49,900 nt of DNA, taken from Chloromonas sp. AAM2. Taxonomy: Eukaryota; Chlorophyta; Chlorophyceae; Chlamydomonadales; Chlamydomonadaceae. This document shows, piece after piece, positions 1 to 11,408 of the stretch (positions are counted from its first letter, which is position 1; every line of letters starts with the position of its first letter). A program made the position numbers and the translations under genes. A model generated the notes under the pieces. It was given only the letters and a program-made list of their open reading frames with translations, was not told the origin of the DNA and made no database searches. The stretch spans positions 3,866 to 53,765 of the forward strand of contig QAXH01005775.1 of assembly GCA_004335635.1 (NCBI GenBank), in the 5' to 3' direction.

Positions 1-163
1 GATGGGCGAGGCGATGGGGGCGATGGGCGAGGCGCGATGGGCACCGCTCTGACCTACCCTGAGTAGGCAAGCAAGTCCTGGCCGTTTGCTGATGCAGGTT
101 CCAGACGGTTGCGGGCTGGGTCAGCCAATTGTCTGTCCTTGTCGCCTGATCTCCTGGCTGCAG

Positions 164-3100
164 GGCACTGCCATCGGCCCCACGCCCGGCGACCAGATCC
201 TGGTGGCTGCCCTGGCCCTGGATGTGGGCACCCGCACCTCACTCAACGTGCGGGTGCCCAGTGTGGCGCCGGATGTAGCCACTGCCGCGGGTGAGGCACA
301 AGATGGGACGGACTGGGGCAGTCGAGCGTCATTGCAGTCAATATGTTTTGAAAACCTTGTAAAAGGAACTGGAGTACTGAAAAGATGACTTACATATGTG
401 GATCCGTTTAAGCTCGTTAGGGTCGGGCGTTAGTGCTAGAGAAGAGAAAGAACAGCTGCCCTCAGATCAGTTTGCTGGTTGGTTGCAGTAATCTCACCTC
501 AGTGTACCGTGATAATGCGCTCTTTGACTCGGTGTCAGTGTTAATAGTTGTCCTTGCAAGCCGTTCTTTTGAAGTCGATTTATCCTCTTCAGCCACCCTC
601 TCGTCGCTGGCACTGCACGCACAACCACCTCATCGATTCCTTCCCGTCCCATTTATGCCCATGCCGCGCGTATCTTGGCTGGTGTCCCCTCCATGGCGCC
701 CGCCCTTGAAGCCGCGGCCACACCAACGCATGGTTTGCGACGTGTGGGGCAGCCCGAATCTGCTCGCACACTACTACATCCTCGCTACAGTCCCTCTATG
801 CCGTCCTTTCATACCCAGCCTCCGCCCATTGCATGACAGTATGTTGTCAAGCATGACAGTATGTTGTCAATTTTGCACCATTCTCACCCTTCAGTGATCA
901 TGCAGTCACCGCAGTCTGGCCTGAGCACGTGTACACTGAATGGCGATACCTCATGTTCATTCTCCCATCAGTGCTCACGCAACGAGAAAGAAACAACGCT
1001 CCCCTTTCAAACCCATCATTTGCCAAGACCTGCAGCAAAAGCGCAGGCTTCAGGTTTGTAAGTGTCCAACATATAGTGAACGCCCAGTTGCCATTGCTCG
1101 CACAGTGCTCTGGACAGCTGTGTGAACGCCTCGTGTTGGCAACAATCATGACTCACTGTGCTCCACATGCGATACTTTGTGGCACATGTGATCATGATGT
1201 AATCATATTGTGATCATGATGTAATCATATTGTGATCATGACGCTGCGCCTTGATGCATGCAGGCCGTTCCGCTGCAACAGGTGGGAACCTGGCAGCCTC
1301 CAGTTTTTCCTCCTCCATTGCTGGCAGTGGCAAGGCAGCGACCACTGATGGAGGGGTGGACCCTGCACTGGTGGTGCCGGCCATGCCCCTGCACGTGCCC
1401 ATGCCCATGCCCATGTCCATGCCCGCTTCTGGAAGCGTCAACCCTCTGGACGACATCTTTGGGCTGGACTCCCTGGTGCAGCGCACTGCAACAACCAAGT
1501 GAGCTTTGGCAGACACGACCGCAAGCACACTGAGCGTTTGTGCACACGAGTAGTGGATTCTTTTGACAAGGTCACGTTGTGCCTTGCCTGCGTGCTCACA
1601 CATAGCGACTGAAGGTGCCCGCTTGCCTGGCTTTGGGCCTATTAGTCATCATTTCCTCTGGTTGGTCCGGTACAAAGTGGCTGATGCTGGCCGATGGCCA
1701 AGTGCATCAAGCTGATAAACTTCCCAGAGCTTTGTGCACTGTCTGACGGCTACGTTAAACAAGTGCATCTTAGGAGCTTGAGTTGGCGTGCCAGCTCTAA
1801 CCCACCACAGGGATGCGCTCGAGCAAAGTGCCTTGTCAGTTTGTGGTATGACGTGCCACCTCCGTGTGTGGCTTGCACTCAATTGTCACTCACTACCATC
1901 ACTTCCCACACTTACTTATTGCGTTCACTTGTTACATTCACTTACGGCGTTGCCTTGCCTGTGCCCCAGGGATGAGTTTGCGAGCGTCGGCGACCGCTCG
2001 GAGGACTCGGATAGCGACCTCTCAGGGGCACCGAGCCCCGCTCAGCAGTGGAAGTGAGTCACTGCCACCGACAGTCCTGGTGTCCATTGCCATCAAGAAC
2101 AGCCCTCGTGTCCTTTTTCGTTATCATGGGGCGTCAGAATGCACAACCTCCCCTGTCCGGCACACGCTATGTCAGTTGCCCCGGCTTGTCCTTGTATCTT
2201 TGTCAGCATCATTACATGGTATTTGCAGGTTTGCCGAAAGCATTGGTGCTGCAGCTCACACAATCTTTCCAGACTTCCCTGCCATGGCTCTCTGTGGTCC
2301 TTGGACATCAATCATCCTAGTTATTTCGTAGGACCTCGATATTTGGCTTCGAGTTCTCTGTCCGAGTCATGTTCCTGTGTTTGTGTAGGGGCAAGGTGAC
2401 AATCCGTGACAAGGCTGCTGGCCCCGCACCTCCCGCCAATGTTGACCACCTGCGTGATGCCATGAAGAGTGTCAGACTAGGAGCGCCGGGCTCGGGGGGG
2501 GGCATGCTGCCCGGCTTTTCAGGCTCATTCAACACTGCCAACCGCAACCCCGCAACTTCCGGGGGTGGGCAGTTCCAGGGACTGTCCCCAGCCCTGGCTG
2601 CCGGTATGTCACAGCCACCAATGCCATCACAACCGTCCTTATCAGGTTTATCGCCTGCGCTGAGTGGTGGTTTGCAATCACAGCCGTCTGATGGGATGTC
2701 TTTCCTGGGTCTGCCGCCTGCTGCACTTTCTGGCCCATCGCAGTTTGCACAGCCCATCACAGCACCCCTGCAGGGTTTTCCTCAAGCTCAACAGCAGCAG
2801 CAGCAGGCAGGGTCTTTCCAAGGCATGGGGTCGTTTCAAGGGCTTTCACCGGCCTTGGCTGGCAGCATGACCCAACAGCAGCCCGCTACACAGTTCCAGG
2901 GCTTGTCACCTGCCTTTGCAACTGGCATGGCTCAGCCATCACAGCAGTCTGGCTCTAGCTTCCAGGGCTTGTCGCCTGCATTGACCGCCGGAATGGCTCA
3001 GCCATCACAGCCTGTACCACACACAGCACCGATGCAACAGGCAAACGCCTTTCAGGGTTTGTCGCCTGCTCTAGCGGCAGGCATGGCCCAGCCTGCCCAG

Positions 3101-4631
3101 GCAACTGCCTCCAGCTTCCAAGGCCTGTCACCAGCCCTGACTGCTGGCATGGGTCCAGCACCTGCTCAACCCCAGCCACCTGCTGCATCATTCCAAGGCT
3201 TGTCACCCGCACTGGCAGCTGGTATGAACACATCACCAACCCAGCCACCTACCGCCTCCTTCCAAGGCCTATCACCAGCCCTTGCTTCTGGCATGACCCA
3301 ACAAACCCAACCACCTCAACAACCTCAACGATCTCCAAGCACCCAACTACAAACCGCCAGTTTCCAAGGCCTGTCCCCGGCTTTGACCGCCAGTATGGCA
3401 CAGCCAGCCAGACCATCTGTCCCTGCATTTGAGGGCCTATCACCCGCCCTGGCTGCTGGTATGGTCCCTCAAGCCAAGCAGCTGCCACAAGCCTTCCAAG
3501 GATTATCACCCGCTCTGGCAGCTGGTATGGTCAGTGGGGGCGCACCGGCGGTTCCCCCTGCTATGGCCGCCACCCCCCCTGTTGCAGCACCGGTTGGCAA
3601 TGCGGACACGTTTTTCCATGAGGGAGTCACTCAGCTGGAGCAGGGGGCATGGAGCGCGGCGGAAGAACGTTTCTCTCAGGCCCTGGCGGCTTCTAAGTCA
3701 TTGCCACCAGGTGAGACTCATCATACACACACACATACGACATCATTAGCAATACAATCCATGGCAGATTTGCCCCAAGCATCCCTTCGTACATTGCTTG
3801 AAGTTATGCCTCAGCAGTAGGGCTGCTTGACACACCTGGCGGTTTCTGGTAGCATCGTTTCTACGCCCAATGCCGATGCTTTGACTCACACCTGCCACCA
3901 TAATGCCTGCTCTGTGCCCACTCACAGCCGAGGCGCGCAAGAAGGCGGCCTACTGTGCACAGTACGTGGCAGCGGCCCACCTCATGTCCGTGGCAACAGC
4001 GGGCAGCGGGTCACGGGAGGCACGGCTGTACCGCTACGTTTCATCGCTTGAACTCGACCCTAGGCACCGCATGGTGCTCACACGCGAGTCAGTGGCGCGC
4101 AACAAACAGCAACGCAACTTCAAGTGAGTGATTTCACACATGCACGGACTGCCTAACATCTGTCAGGTATTATGGTACGGTGGTGCAGTTGTTGTGTGGA
4201 CGACCTTTACACAGGCTGGGCTGGGGCATACCTTACACCCACGTTGCTGCTTATTCTGCTTGATCTTTTGTCTTGAATTTCTTCAATGTTTTACATCCCA
4301 TGTGTCCATGTGCGGACTGGCTATCACTGGTTAGTGGCTCCTGCCGCAAGCCGCTGCTGCTCAACACACCGGGCTATGTCACACGGCTTAACCATGCAGG
4401 TACTGCGCGGACGCCCTCACGTGGCTCGTCACCACCATGTTGTCTGGGCCAGTAAATGAGAGCGAGCTGCGGCCGCTTCAGGAGGCAATAGACACGTGCG
4501 AGCGGGCGGGCAACCGCGATGCAGACGTGCCATCAGGAGAGAACCTGGAGGCCTTTGCCCGGTCAGCAGGGGCATGCAGCACACGTGATGATGTCTTGCG
4601 GCTGATGAACCCTGTTCTGGCGGGCAAGTAG
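164..4631 (+). CDS. TWD40-2-like TPLATE (TSET) complex subunit, C-terminal part
   Basis: The 5' end lies outside the window. Exons: 164-290, 1264-1498, 1970-2053, 2389-3710, 3928-4123 and 4400-4631. All phases join, giving 731 visible residues. After a Ser/Pro/Met-rich stretch and a KVTIRDK segment comes an array of 11 F[Q/E]GLSPA motifs plus two degenerate ones (visible residues about 209-531), separated by Gln/Pro/Ala linkers. The C-terminus (about 553-731) is alpha-helical, with FFHEGVTQLEQGAW, AARKKAAYCAQY-like and NFKYCADALTWL segments. These match my memory of the helical C-terminus of Arabidopsis TWD40-2 and, more weakly, of alpha-COP. Plant TWD40-2 acts at the plasma membrane in the TPLATE complex in clathrin-mediated endocytosis. 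The WD40 propellers expected upstream are not visible. The plant Cys-rich tail seems absent, because the frame stops after LMNPVLAGK. COPI alpha is the main alternative; the KVTIRDK context and tail favour TWD40-2. An upstream exon before 164 is expected but not resolved. Confidence 0.72.
831..870. repeat. 20-bp tandem repeat, two copies, in intron
   Basis: Two perfect adjacent copies of GCATGACAGTATGTTGTCAA, at 831-850 and 851-870, lie in the intron after the first visible exon of the TWD40-2-like gene. Confidence 0.9.
1188..1241. repeat. 22-bp tandem repeat rich in TGATCATGA palindromes
   Basis: Two perfect copies (1188-1209 and 1210-1231) and a 10-bp partial copy of a 22-bp unit. The unit starts GTGATCATGATG and contains the palindrome TGATCA. 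It ends about 20 bp before the acceptor of the exon starting at 1264, so it occupies the branch-point zone of the intron. Confidence 0.9.
1387..1430. repeat. CCCATG hexamer tract inside an exon
   Basis: A run of CCCATG-like hexamers within coding sequence of the TWD40-2-like gene. It is read on the plus strand as a Met-Pro repeat (VPMPMPMSMP). The same hexamer on the same strand recurs at 5713-5850, inside a gene of the opposite orientation. Confidence 0.8.
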
Positions 4632-5068
4632 GCCCCGCCAGGCAGCTTGTAACTTGCCTGTACCCTGACGGCACAATTGTCGTGCTTTCTCTTTATGTAT
4701 CATTCAGAGTATTATGCACTATGGCAGCAGGTCAGGCAGATGAGCCAGTGCTAAAGACTCGCAATTTAATCTTTTGAATAACGACTGTGATCAACGAGCT
4801 GCCAGAAGAGGTGAGATGACTGCTCAATGTGGCTGTCGTGTGCCTTCTGGACCTGTTGTGTATGAGGGCTTCAGGTTCAGCAGCAGGGTTGTTCCGGCTG
4901 GGGTTCACAACTAACACAACCAACAAATCAACATCAAGTGCTTGTAATCAAGTCTCCGAGTCACAGTTTGTTTCAGATTTGTCAAAAATCAAGCACACAT
5001 GGAACACAATATAAACCAGCGATAACTTGGCAAAAATAGCATTATGCATGTACAGGACTGGGCTGTCA
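4632..5068. other. Convergent 3' spacer between genes 1 and 2
   Basis: This 437-bp spacer lies between the stop codons of two converging genes. A TGTAA element, the usual chlorophyte polyadenylation signal, occurs at about 4648-4652, only 17 bp after the gene 1 stop. I see no other gene or RNA here. Confidence 0.6.
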
Positions 5069-8000
5069 TCATGTACCGCCATCCTCAGAAATCGAATCGT
5101 TATCATCGTCTTCGTGGTCATGTTCCGCAATTGGCGCCACTCCCATTCGCATGCCGCGCCTCATGGAGCGGGGCCCAGCAAAGCCACTGCCGCCGTAGCC
5201 CTGCAGCCAGCAGCAACAATATGAATATGTTAAAGAACGTGCCAAAAACGAAATGAATATGTTTGTGTACAGATAATCTCTCCAGCATTACAAGTCGTGT
5301 ATGCGTATGAGGTGCTACAGGTTCAGAGGCTGGCCAAGGTTTTTTCAGTTCTGGCTAGTCCCTGACAGGTCAGTGTAATGACTTCTCGGTCATCTTCTCG
5401 GTCATCAAGCATGCAATCGTGAAGCCTAACAAGAGCCGGCAAAGAGCATGTAGGCCTGAAGCCTGTCTGTGTGCCTGTCTCTGTGATGCGATGCGCACCC
5501 CACCTTGTTTATCTGTGCCTTTGCCATTTCAAAGAGCCGCCTGTCATCTTCGTCCTCCTCTTCATCCACTTGGCTCGTGTCCCACCCACCACCGCCCCGT
5601 CCCCGCCCCTGATTCAATTCTTCAAGGTTTGCACGATAGTCAACTGACGCTCCAGGCCGAGCTGTGGGATTGAACAAGGGGCCCGGCGACAGACCGCCCG
5701 GATTGCGAAGTCCGCCTCTGATGCCCATGCCCCCGACCATACCAGCACCCATGCCCCTGCCAGCGCCTCTGGCCATGCCCGTACCTGCACCCATGCCCGC
5801 GCCCATGCCTGCACCCATGCCCATGCGAGCACCCATGCCAGGCACTATGCCCGGGCCCAAGCCCATTGCTGACAAGCCTGTCAGGCCACGGCTTGAGTAC
5901 AGCGCATGGCCCCCCGGATCGGCCCGGCCTCGCGCTTTCAGAAATTGCCAGACGCCAACCCCCATCATCGCAACTGCACATGACAAGAACAGATGTGATC
6001 AAGTCACGTACCATAGGCCTGCTTAAGACATGTTATCAAACTTCTACGCCGTCAATCAATGCTCATTGCATCAGGCATGCTGCATACTTGCGCACGACAG
6101 CACAGATGCGTTTGGTAAGAATGTCAGGATTCCAGACTCACCGAAGAACAACGGTTGCGCCCACATGCTCTTCTGTCCTGCGCCTGTGTGTGTGAGTGAG
6201 TCGATGACAGGCAGTTCGCTCTCCATCACAGCCACCCTAGGGGGTGATCCCACCCCTAGCAGGATGAGCCCAGAGCCTATGGCGCTGCCGCTCAGCAAGG
6301 GCACGGCACCGGCCGGTGCATCTGCGACCTCTCCACCGGTGGGCTGCAGACCCAGCATACCTGAACACGTGCAGCATCAACACTGCAGCATCTCTTTAGG
6401 ACGCTACTCAGGTGGGGTATATGTGTGAAAATCAAGTACCATCAATCTCAGAAAATACACCAACTGCTGCGAAGCATTTGCTGTCACCGTAAGGCCTGGT
6501 GATATCCACAGCATGCTGCACACTGCTCCGTTTTGCCATGTGCTATTCTGATGAGTTTGTTTAGATTGTGTCGCTGTGACCCCGGCATTGGCGCAGTTGA
6601 ACCGCTCGGCCCACTCACCGATGAACACGGACCAGGGCTCCACCACCACAGGAGGAGTGGGCACGAGCCGCATGGAGGACACGTTGAACACAGCCCCCCC
6701 ATGCGCATGCACCAGCAGCACGTATCCCCGCAGGGCCAGCATGGACATGCCCACTCCTGTCAAACAATTATTGCTTCTGCCACCTAGGTCAAAGGCAGCG
6801 GCTGGAGCGCTGGACTCTGCCTGTGGTGTAATTGCATCCGTACTGCTGGAATTTGGGTTGTTTGTTTGACACGCGGAGGTTGTTAGGCCTAGGGGCAACG
6901 CATGGGCAGGAAGGTCATATGCACGCACAACCTGCACAGGGAAGCAAACACACAATTGATGCCAGTATCATTCACGCGGAGTGCAAGACTTGGAAATGAA
7001 TAACCAGTTATGCTGTTACTGGTCGTATGGCCCCGCAGTTGCACATGTCTCTGCATCAGGGACGCCACCACCCTGGCATGCCCGGAGCAAGAAAACCAAA
7101 AAAGCGAGGCCAGCGTCCACGGCCAGAGAAAGGGAGCCAAAACAGGTCAGCACAGCGATTGTGACACAGCCTGCAGGTGCAACACACGTGCCTGTGGCCT
7201 GGACTATATGATGATGCCCACGTCCATACATACAGCGCTAATGTGTGCATCAGTGGGTTCGTGACCTCACCCTGCAGACGCTGAGTTTGCCCTCGTGCGG
7301 CACACTGAGCAGCAGCAGCTTCCCCATGTCATTGACAGCGTACGCCCTGTGCGCGCGCGCGGGGTCAAAGGCCGCGGCAAGCATGCGTGTGCCGTTCAGC
7401 GCCTGGCATTGAACGGCCCGGTAGCCCGCGCTCATGTGCAGCTTGTGCACCAAGGCGTGTGTGGCAGACAGGCCCACCAGCTGCCCGGCGCCTGAGGAGC
7501 AAGGGAGGGGCAGGGGTGACTGTCATCAGTACATGGCTGGGAGGCAAGGGGCGGACAAGGGTGGGAGAAGGGAGGGAAAGGAAGGGATGAGGGAGAGTTG
7601 AGGGAGGGACAAGGGGTGGGCAGGGGTATTGTCAGTTTCATGCATTGTGCTCGCAGGCTTGTCTGATTTGTGCTCCATATGACGTGGAAAACCATGTTGT
7701 GATCCATGTGACGAGTATCTAACAACAGCAGGTGGCATGTGAAGGCGGCCAGGTTAAGCTACGGGCTGGCTGATACAAGTAATCAGTCTGCCAGCATCAG
7801 GCAACGCACGCACGTTCATGCACACTTTGTGCGACCCCTGCTGGCCTGCAGTTGTTGTTGTACTCGCCTGCGTCAGGTGCTGCAGGAGCTTGCATCACCA
7901 TGCCTTCATACATGCATTGCTACATGGCCAGCTCACTCTGTGTGGTTGCCAGCAGTGTTCTGTTGGCGTGCGCAGCCAGGCGCACACTGCCGTTGTCCCG

Positions 8001-11000
8001 TTGCACCCGCAGCCACCCCTGCGCGTCCCATGTGGCCAACTGGCGCCGCAGCATGGAGCGGCCTGAACTCCTGCGACAGGGGCAGCTCGGTGCCAGAGTC
8101 AAGCGACATGCTGTATGTTAAATGCACTTGTGCGATGGCCTGCATGGGCTGACTCCTGTGCCAGAGTCGAGCAGCATGCATCTCTTTTGAGGGCCTGCAT
8201 GGACTGGACACGGGTGAACCGTGCATATACGGGTGACTCGCGCGTGTGTTCATTGTGGCCAAAAGTCCGGATTGTACTGTTAGGCGCTCCCTGGGTTGGC
8301 CAGTGTCGTGCGTGCAGACTGACTGGCAGCTGTGATCTCTCATGTGTGTGAAGCCAGGCAAGGCACACCACCACCCGCTGCAGGATCGTCAAAACAGAGG
8401 TGCTTCGGTTCCCACTGGCTCTCTACTAGGCAGAGCTTTGGCTGCTTGTCAGAGCAGGTGACGCACTTGACAGTCATCATGGCTTTTAGTGACTCACTTT
8501 AGAGGCAGGATGTGTGTGATGGGCAGAGCCATCTCGGGCTCCAGACCATCCTTGTTGGCGCCAGGGCTGAGCACGTGTCTCAACCGCACCTGCGCGGGGC
8601 ACACGCACACCCAGCCCATAGTCATGTTTGGAACAACGCGCACACACCACTGGCACGTGATACCACTCTCACAGCTGCAACACCACCTCGGCCTTCGCTC
8701 TGTCCACATGCCTGCCAGTGACCCAACCCGACCAGGGCATGCCAGTCCTTAACGCAGAGCTTCTGTTGTCTATTCCTGTCCCTGGCTCAGCCGAACACGT
8801 ATCAGAGTTTTGAGGCACCTTGTACCGTTATACCTCCGTATGCGACGGGATCTAAAATGCATGCCCCTGTGCTCCACCATTATCTGATTCTCATCTGGTT
8901 TCACTATGAACCGCTCACCTCCCTTATGGCGCCAATCTTGGCTGTCTTGTCTGCTTTGGCCGCCTTGGAACCCTTGGTTGTGCGAGCAGTGCTGGGGTGG
9001 TGCACAAGCGTGTGCGAGCGCACCTCACCGTCCGCATGCCCAGTCACCATCACACTCTCGTTCTTACGCACTGGGTAACTTCCAATGGCAGTGACAGGAG
9101 AACTGGAACCTGATGACAACAACGAGTCACAAGGCATGCCATATGGCCGCCGCATTACAACACGTGTGGTCACTCATTAAAGATGGTCACTCATTGATGA
9201 TGATCATAAATGATCACTCAAACAGTTTGGCACTGCAAACCTACAACAGCCCTGCCCCATTTCATGGCATACGAAGCGAATGCCTAGTCACCCCAGTCTT
9301 GTCACCTTGCTTGAGAGGTGATCAAGTCACCTGTGGTCTTGGTTCAATACTGCAGCTCCCCGATTGCTAGATCACTACACCCTGCCTGTCCCTGAACAAT
9401 AACGACTGGTAAACGCTTTGCCGCATGCCCTACCTGTTGTCACACGCATGATGGGCGCGCCTCTGGTGCTGAATATGGCCACGCTCCCGTCTGACGCGCC
9501 CAACATGACATAGCGCGGGGCCGGCTCCACGTTGGGCAGGGGCAGGTCCACATGCAGAGGGGCGGTGGCGGTCACTGAGGCGCCTGCAGCAAACGCACGG
9601 CAGTTCAGTCAAGGGTCCCACAAAGATGTCTTGTGGTTTGCAGGATGCTGCTTGTAACCGGTTATTCCATGTTATAGCGTGACGAAGCACTCCTGGTAGC
9701 CATACACGCGCCTGTCCGGCTCGACCTGCACAGAGAGACACACACGCACGCACACACACACACACACACACACGCACGCACGCACACGCATGCACGCACG
9801 CACACACGCACACACGCACACTCACAGCACTAACAGCCAGTACAGAACAAGCTGCTAGGTTGACTGCTTGGATATTCATGTGGAACATGCAGACATTCGC
9901 CATGCACACCAGCCTGGTTGTGTGCTGATGGCATCTACAGAGTAGTGCATCATCGAAGCACAGTGCACCAAAGCAGGTAGATATTCCAGCATTGGAGCAG
10001 GACAGCTGAGGCACTGACCTGCTGTGCCGTTGTCCACCTGCGTACCCCCTGCTGCTGCATCCTCCGATGAATTCCTGTGTGCTGAGCTCTCACTGACTGC
10101 TGTGGTGCCTGTGTTGCTGACTGAGGGATATGACACTATCTGCTGTGAGGTGTCATTAGTAGGCAGGCGCAGCAAGGACAGCAGGAGAAAGTGGTCCAGC
10201 CATGCACTGTAACCTGCGGAAGCTATTGGGAAGGCACAGCAGGGCGCAGGCAAGCATGCAATGGCTATGAGCTGAGCACAGCGTGAGTTCAAAGGCGCTA
10301 TGGCTAGCCTTGCATGCATGGAAAGCATATGGTTTGTTCAAAGGATAGTATGCTTAATCCAACGAATGGCAAGTACATCCCAAAACTGCATGGCCGTTGT
10401 AAAGCGAACAGTAAGTGACCTAGAAAGATTTGGCATGCCACACAAACTGATCTTTACGAGGTGAGTGAGTGAAGTGAGTGAGTGAGTGAGTGAGTGGCTT
10501 TCTGTGATACCTGTATCCAGAATCATGTAGGCAGAAGCACTGACAAAGGACAGAGAGCTACCCCTGGAAGCCCATCGACAGCCCAGGAGGCAGCACCCTA
10601 AGACATAGAGGTCCGGCATAGAATTCCCCAATTTACACCCACAGTACTTGCATCCCTGCTGCAGTACCTTGATGTTTGGTGAAGAGGTTGGGCAGCAGGG
10701 TTGGATCGGCGGCATGGTCTTCGACGCTCTGCTGCTGCGATTGTGCTGGGCTGCCAACGATCTTGAGCGCTGCTAACTGCTCTGCGTGGCTAGCTGCTTG
10801 CTGGCGTAGCTGCTGAACCTGCCAAGGAGTGACAACAAGGGCAGGCATGGTGGGTTAAGCACACTGTATGACTCCCATGCTTTGCAATATATCACAAGTG
10901 AAGTATGCTTCTGAACATACCTGAGCTTCCAAGGCTGCCAGTTGGATTGTCACAGTTTGCAACTGTGCTTGTAGGTGCGCCACACCGTCATCCTTGGATG

Positions 11001-11175
11001 CCACAAATGGCTTGCTGTCGGCTTGGGTAGCTGCCTCATCACCAGGGCCATCCGGCCAAGCAGCCTCACACTGTCCCTTATCCGGATCATTGCATGTTTG
11101 AACTGAGCCGGTGCATGCGGGTGCCCAGAGCAGCAGGGCAGCGAGCAGTGACAGCAGCCTCTTGGCATGCTGCAT
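5069..11175 (-). CDS. Single-pass membrane protein: signal peptide, coiled coil, beta-propeller, Gly/Met-rich acidic tail
   Basis: Twelve exons in transcript order: 11175-10921, 10818-10668, 10213-10019, 9583-9434, 9109-8919, 8589-8498, 8070-7937, 7491-7271, 6931-6619, 6360-6142, 5973-5504 and 5200-5069. They total 2523 nt with perfect phasing (840 aa). I start at the ATG at 11175 because it opens a textbook signal peptide (KRLLSLLAALLLWAPACTGS). Next come a heptad-like coiled coil (about 60-130) with QLQTVTIQLAALEAQVQQL, then several beta-propeller-like blades (YVMLGASDGSVAIFST, VMVTGHADGEVRSH, AYAVNDMGKLLLLSV). A transmembrane helix around PLFFGVAMMGVGVWQFL follows at about 635-655. The tail is Gly/Met-rich and then acidic (VDEEEDEDDRR; HDHEDDDNDSISEDGG). 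Propeller lumenal and tail cytosolic is inference. From memory the layout resembles plant uncharacterised membrane proteins such as At1g75140; this is unverified. Function unknown. Confidence 0.7.
5713..5850. repeat. CCCATG/GCACCCATG hexamer-nonamer repeat in exon
   Basis: Imperfect CCCATG and GCACCCATG repeats within the penultimate exon of the minus-strand membrane protein gene. They are read there as a GMGAGMGAGM-type tail. The DNA repeat keeps a frame free of stops on both strands, which creates an apparent plus-strand Met-Pro reading frame that I regard as spurious. Confidence 0.8.
7500..7626. repeat. Purine-rich G-run tract in intron
   Basis: Strongly strand-asymmetric GGGA/GGGAG/GGGG tract on the plus strand, in the minus-gene intron 7492-7936. 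It has many runs of three or more G. The transcribed RNA would carry the pyrimidine strand (CCCT runs), resembling a long polypyrimidine tract. Confidence 0.65.
9738..9823. repeat. CA/CGCA microsatellite in intron
   Basis: About 86 bp of CA and CGCA dinucleotide and tetranucleotide repeats lie in the intron between exons 10213-10019 and 9583-9434 of the membrane protein gene. Confidence 0.9.
10461..10495. repeat. GTGA/GTGAGT tetranucleotide microsatellite in intron
   Basis: A (GTGA)n run on the plus strand, within the intron between minus-strand exons 10818-10668 and 10213-10019. Similar TCAC/GTGA runs occur at 36381-36408 and 39661-39688. Each unit resembles the GTGAGT donor consensus when read on the plus strand. 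Confidence 0.85.
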
Positions 11176-11408
11176 GATTGCCCACCTCCTGCTTTCCTTC
11201 ACTGCTACAGCTCACAGCATGAGAAAGAGACAAAGAAAATCTTGAAAATCGAGGTACGACAACGGAAAAACGTCTGATCCGGAATTGTGGACATCTGGCC
11301 CACCTCGATGACACCAAGTCGATATCCCATGCGCCAGGACTTGGATAATAGGGGGAGCTAGTAGAAGCCGGCTGGTGGGCACATCATAGTCCAGCCACAC
11401 ATTGCGCG
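11176..11408. promoter_or_regulatory. Divergent promoter region between gene 2 and HCF173
   Basis: Only 233 bp separate the minus-strand ATG at 11175 from the plus-strand ATG at 11409. Both 5' UTRs and promoters must fit here unless upstream non-coding exons exist. I see no clear TATA box. A bidirectional promoter is inference from spacing. Confidence 0.55.

Noticed and set aside
2317..2760. Minus-strand frame with Cys/Pro/Gly-rich sequence opposite the motif array
   Set aside because: It is a shadow of the plus-strand exon 2389-3710, whose F[Q/E]GLSPA array and flanking phases are clearly the coding reading.
5664..6026. Plus-strand Met-Pro-Ala repeat frame
   Set aside because: This is the antisense shadow of the Gly/Met-rich exon 5504-5973. 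The minus-strand frame joins its neighbours in phase and crosses a transmembrane segment.
9430..10014. 194-codon minus-strand frame with Cys/Val/Arg runs
   Set aside because: It reads through the CA microsatellite and through an intron. The real exon (9434-9583) uses another frame with propeller-like sequence.
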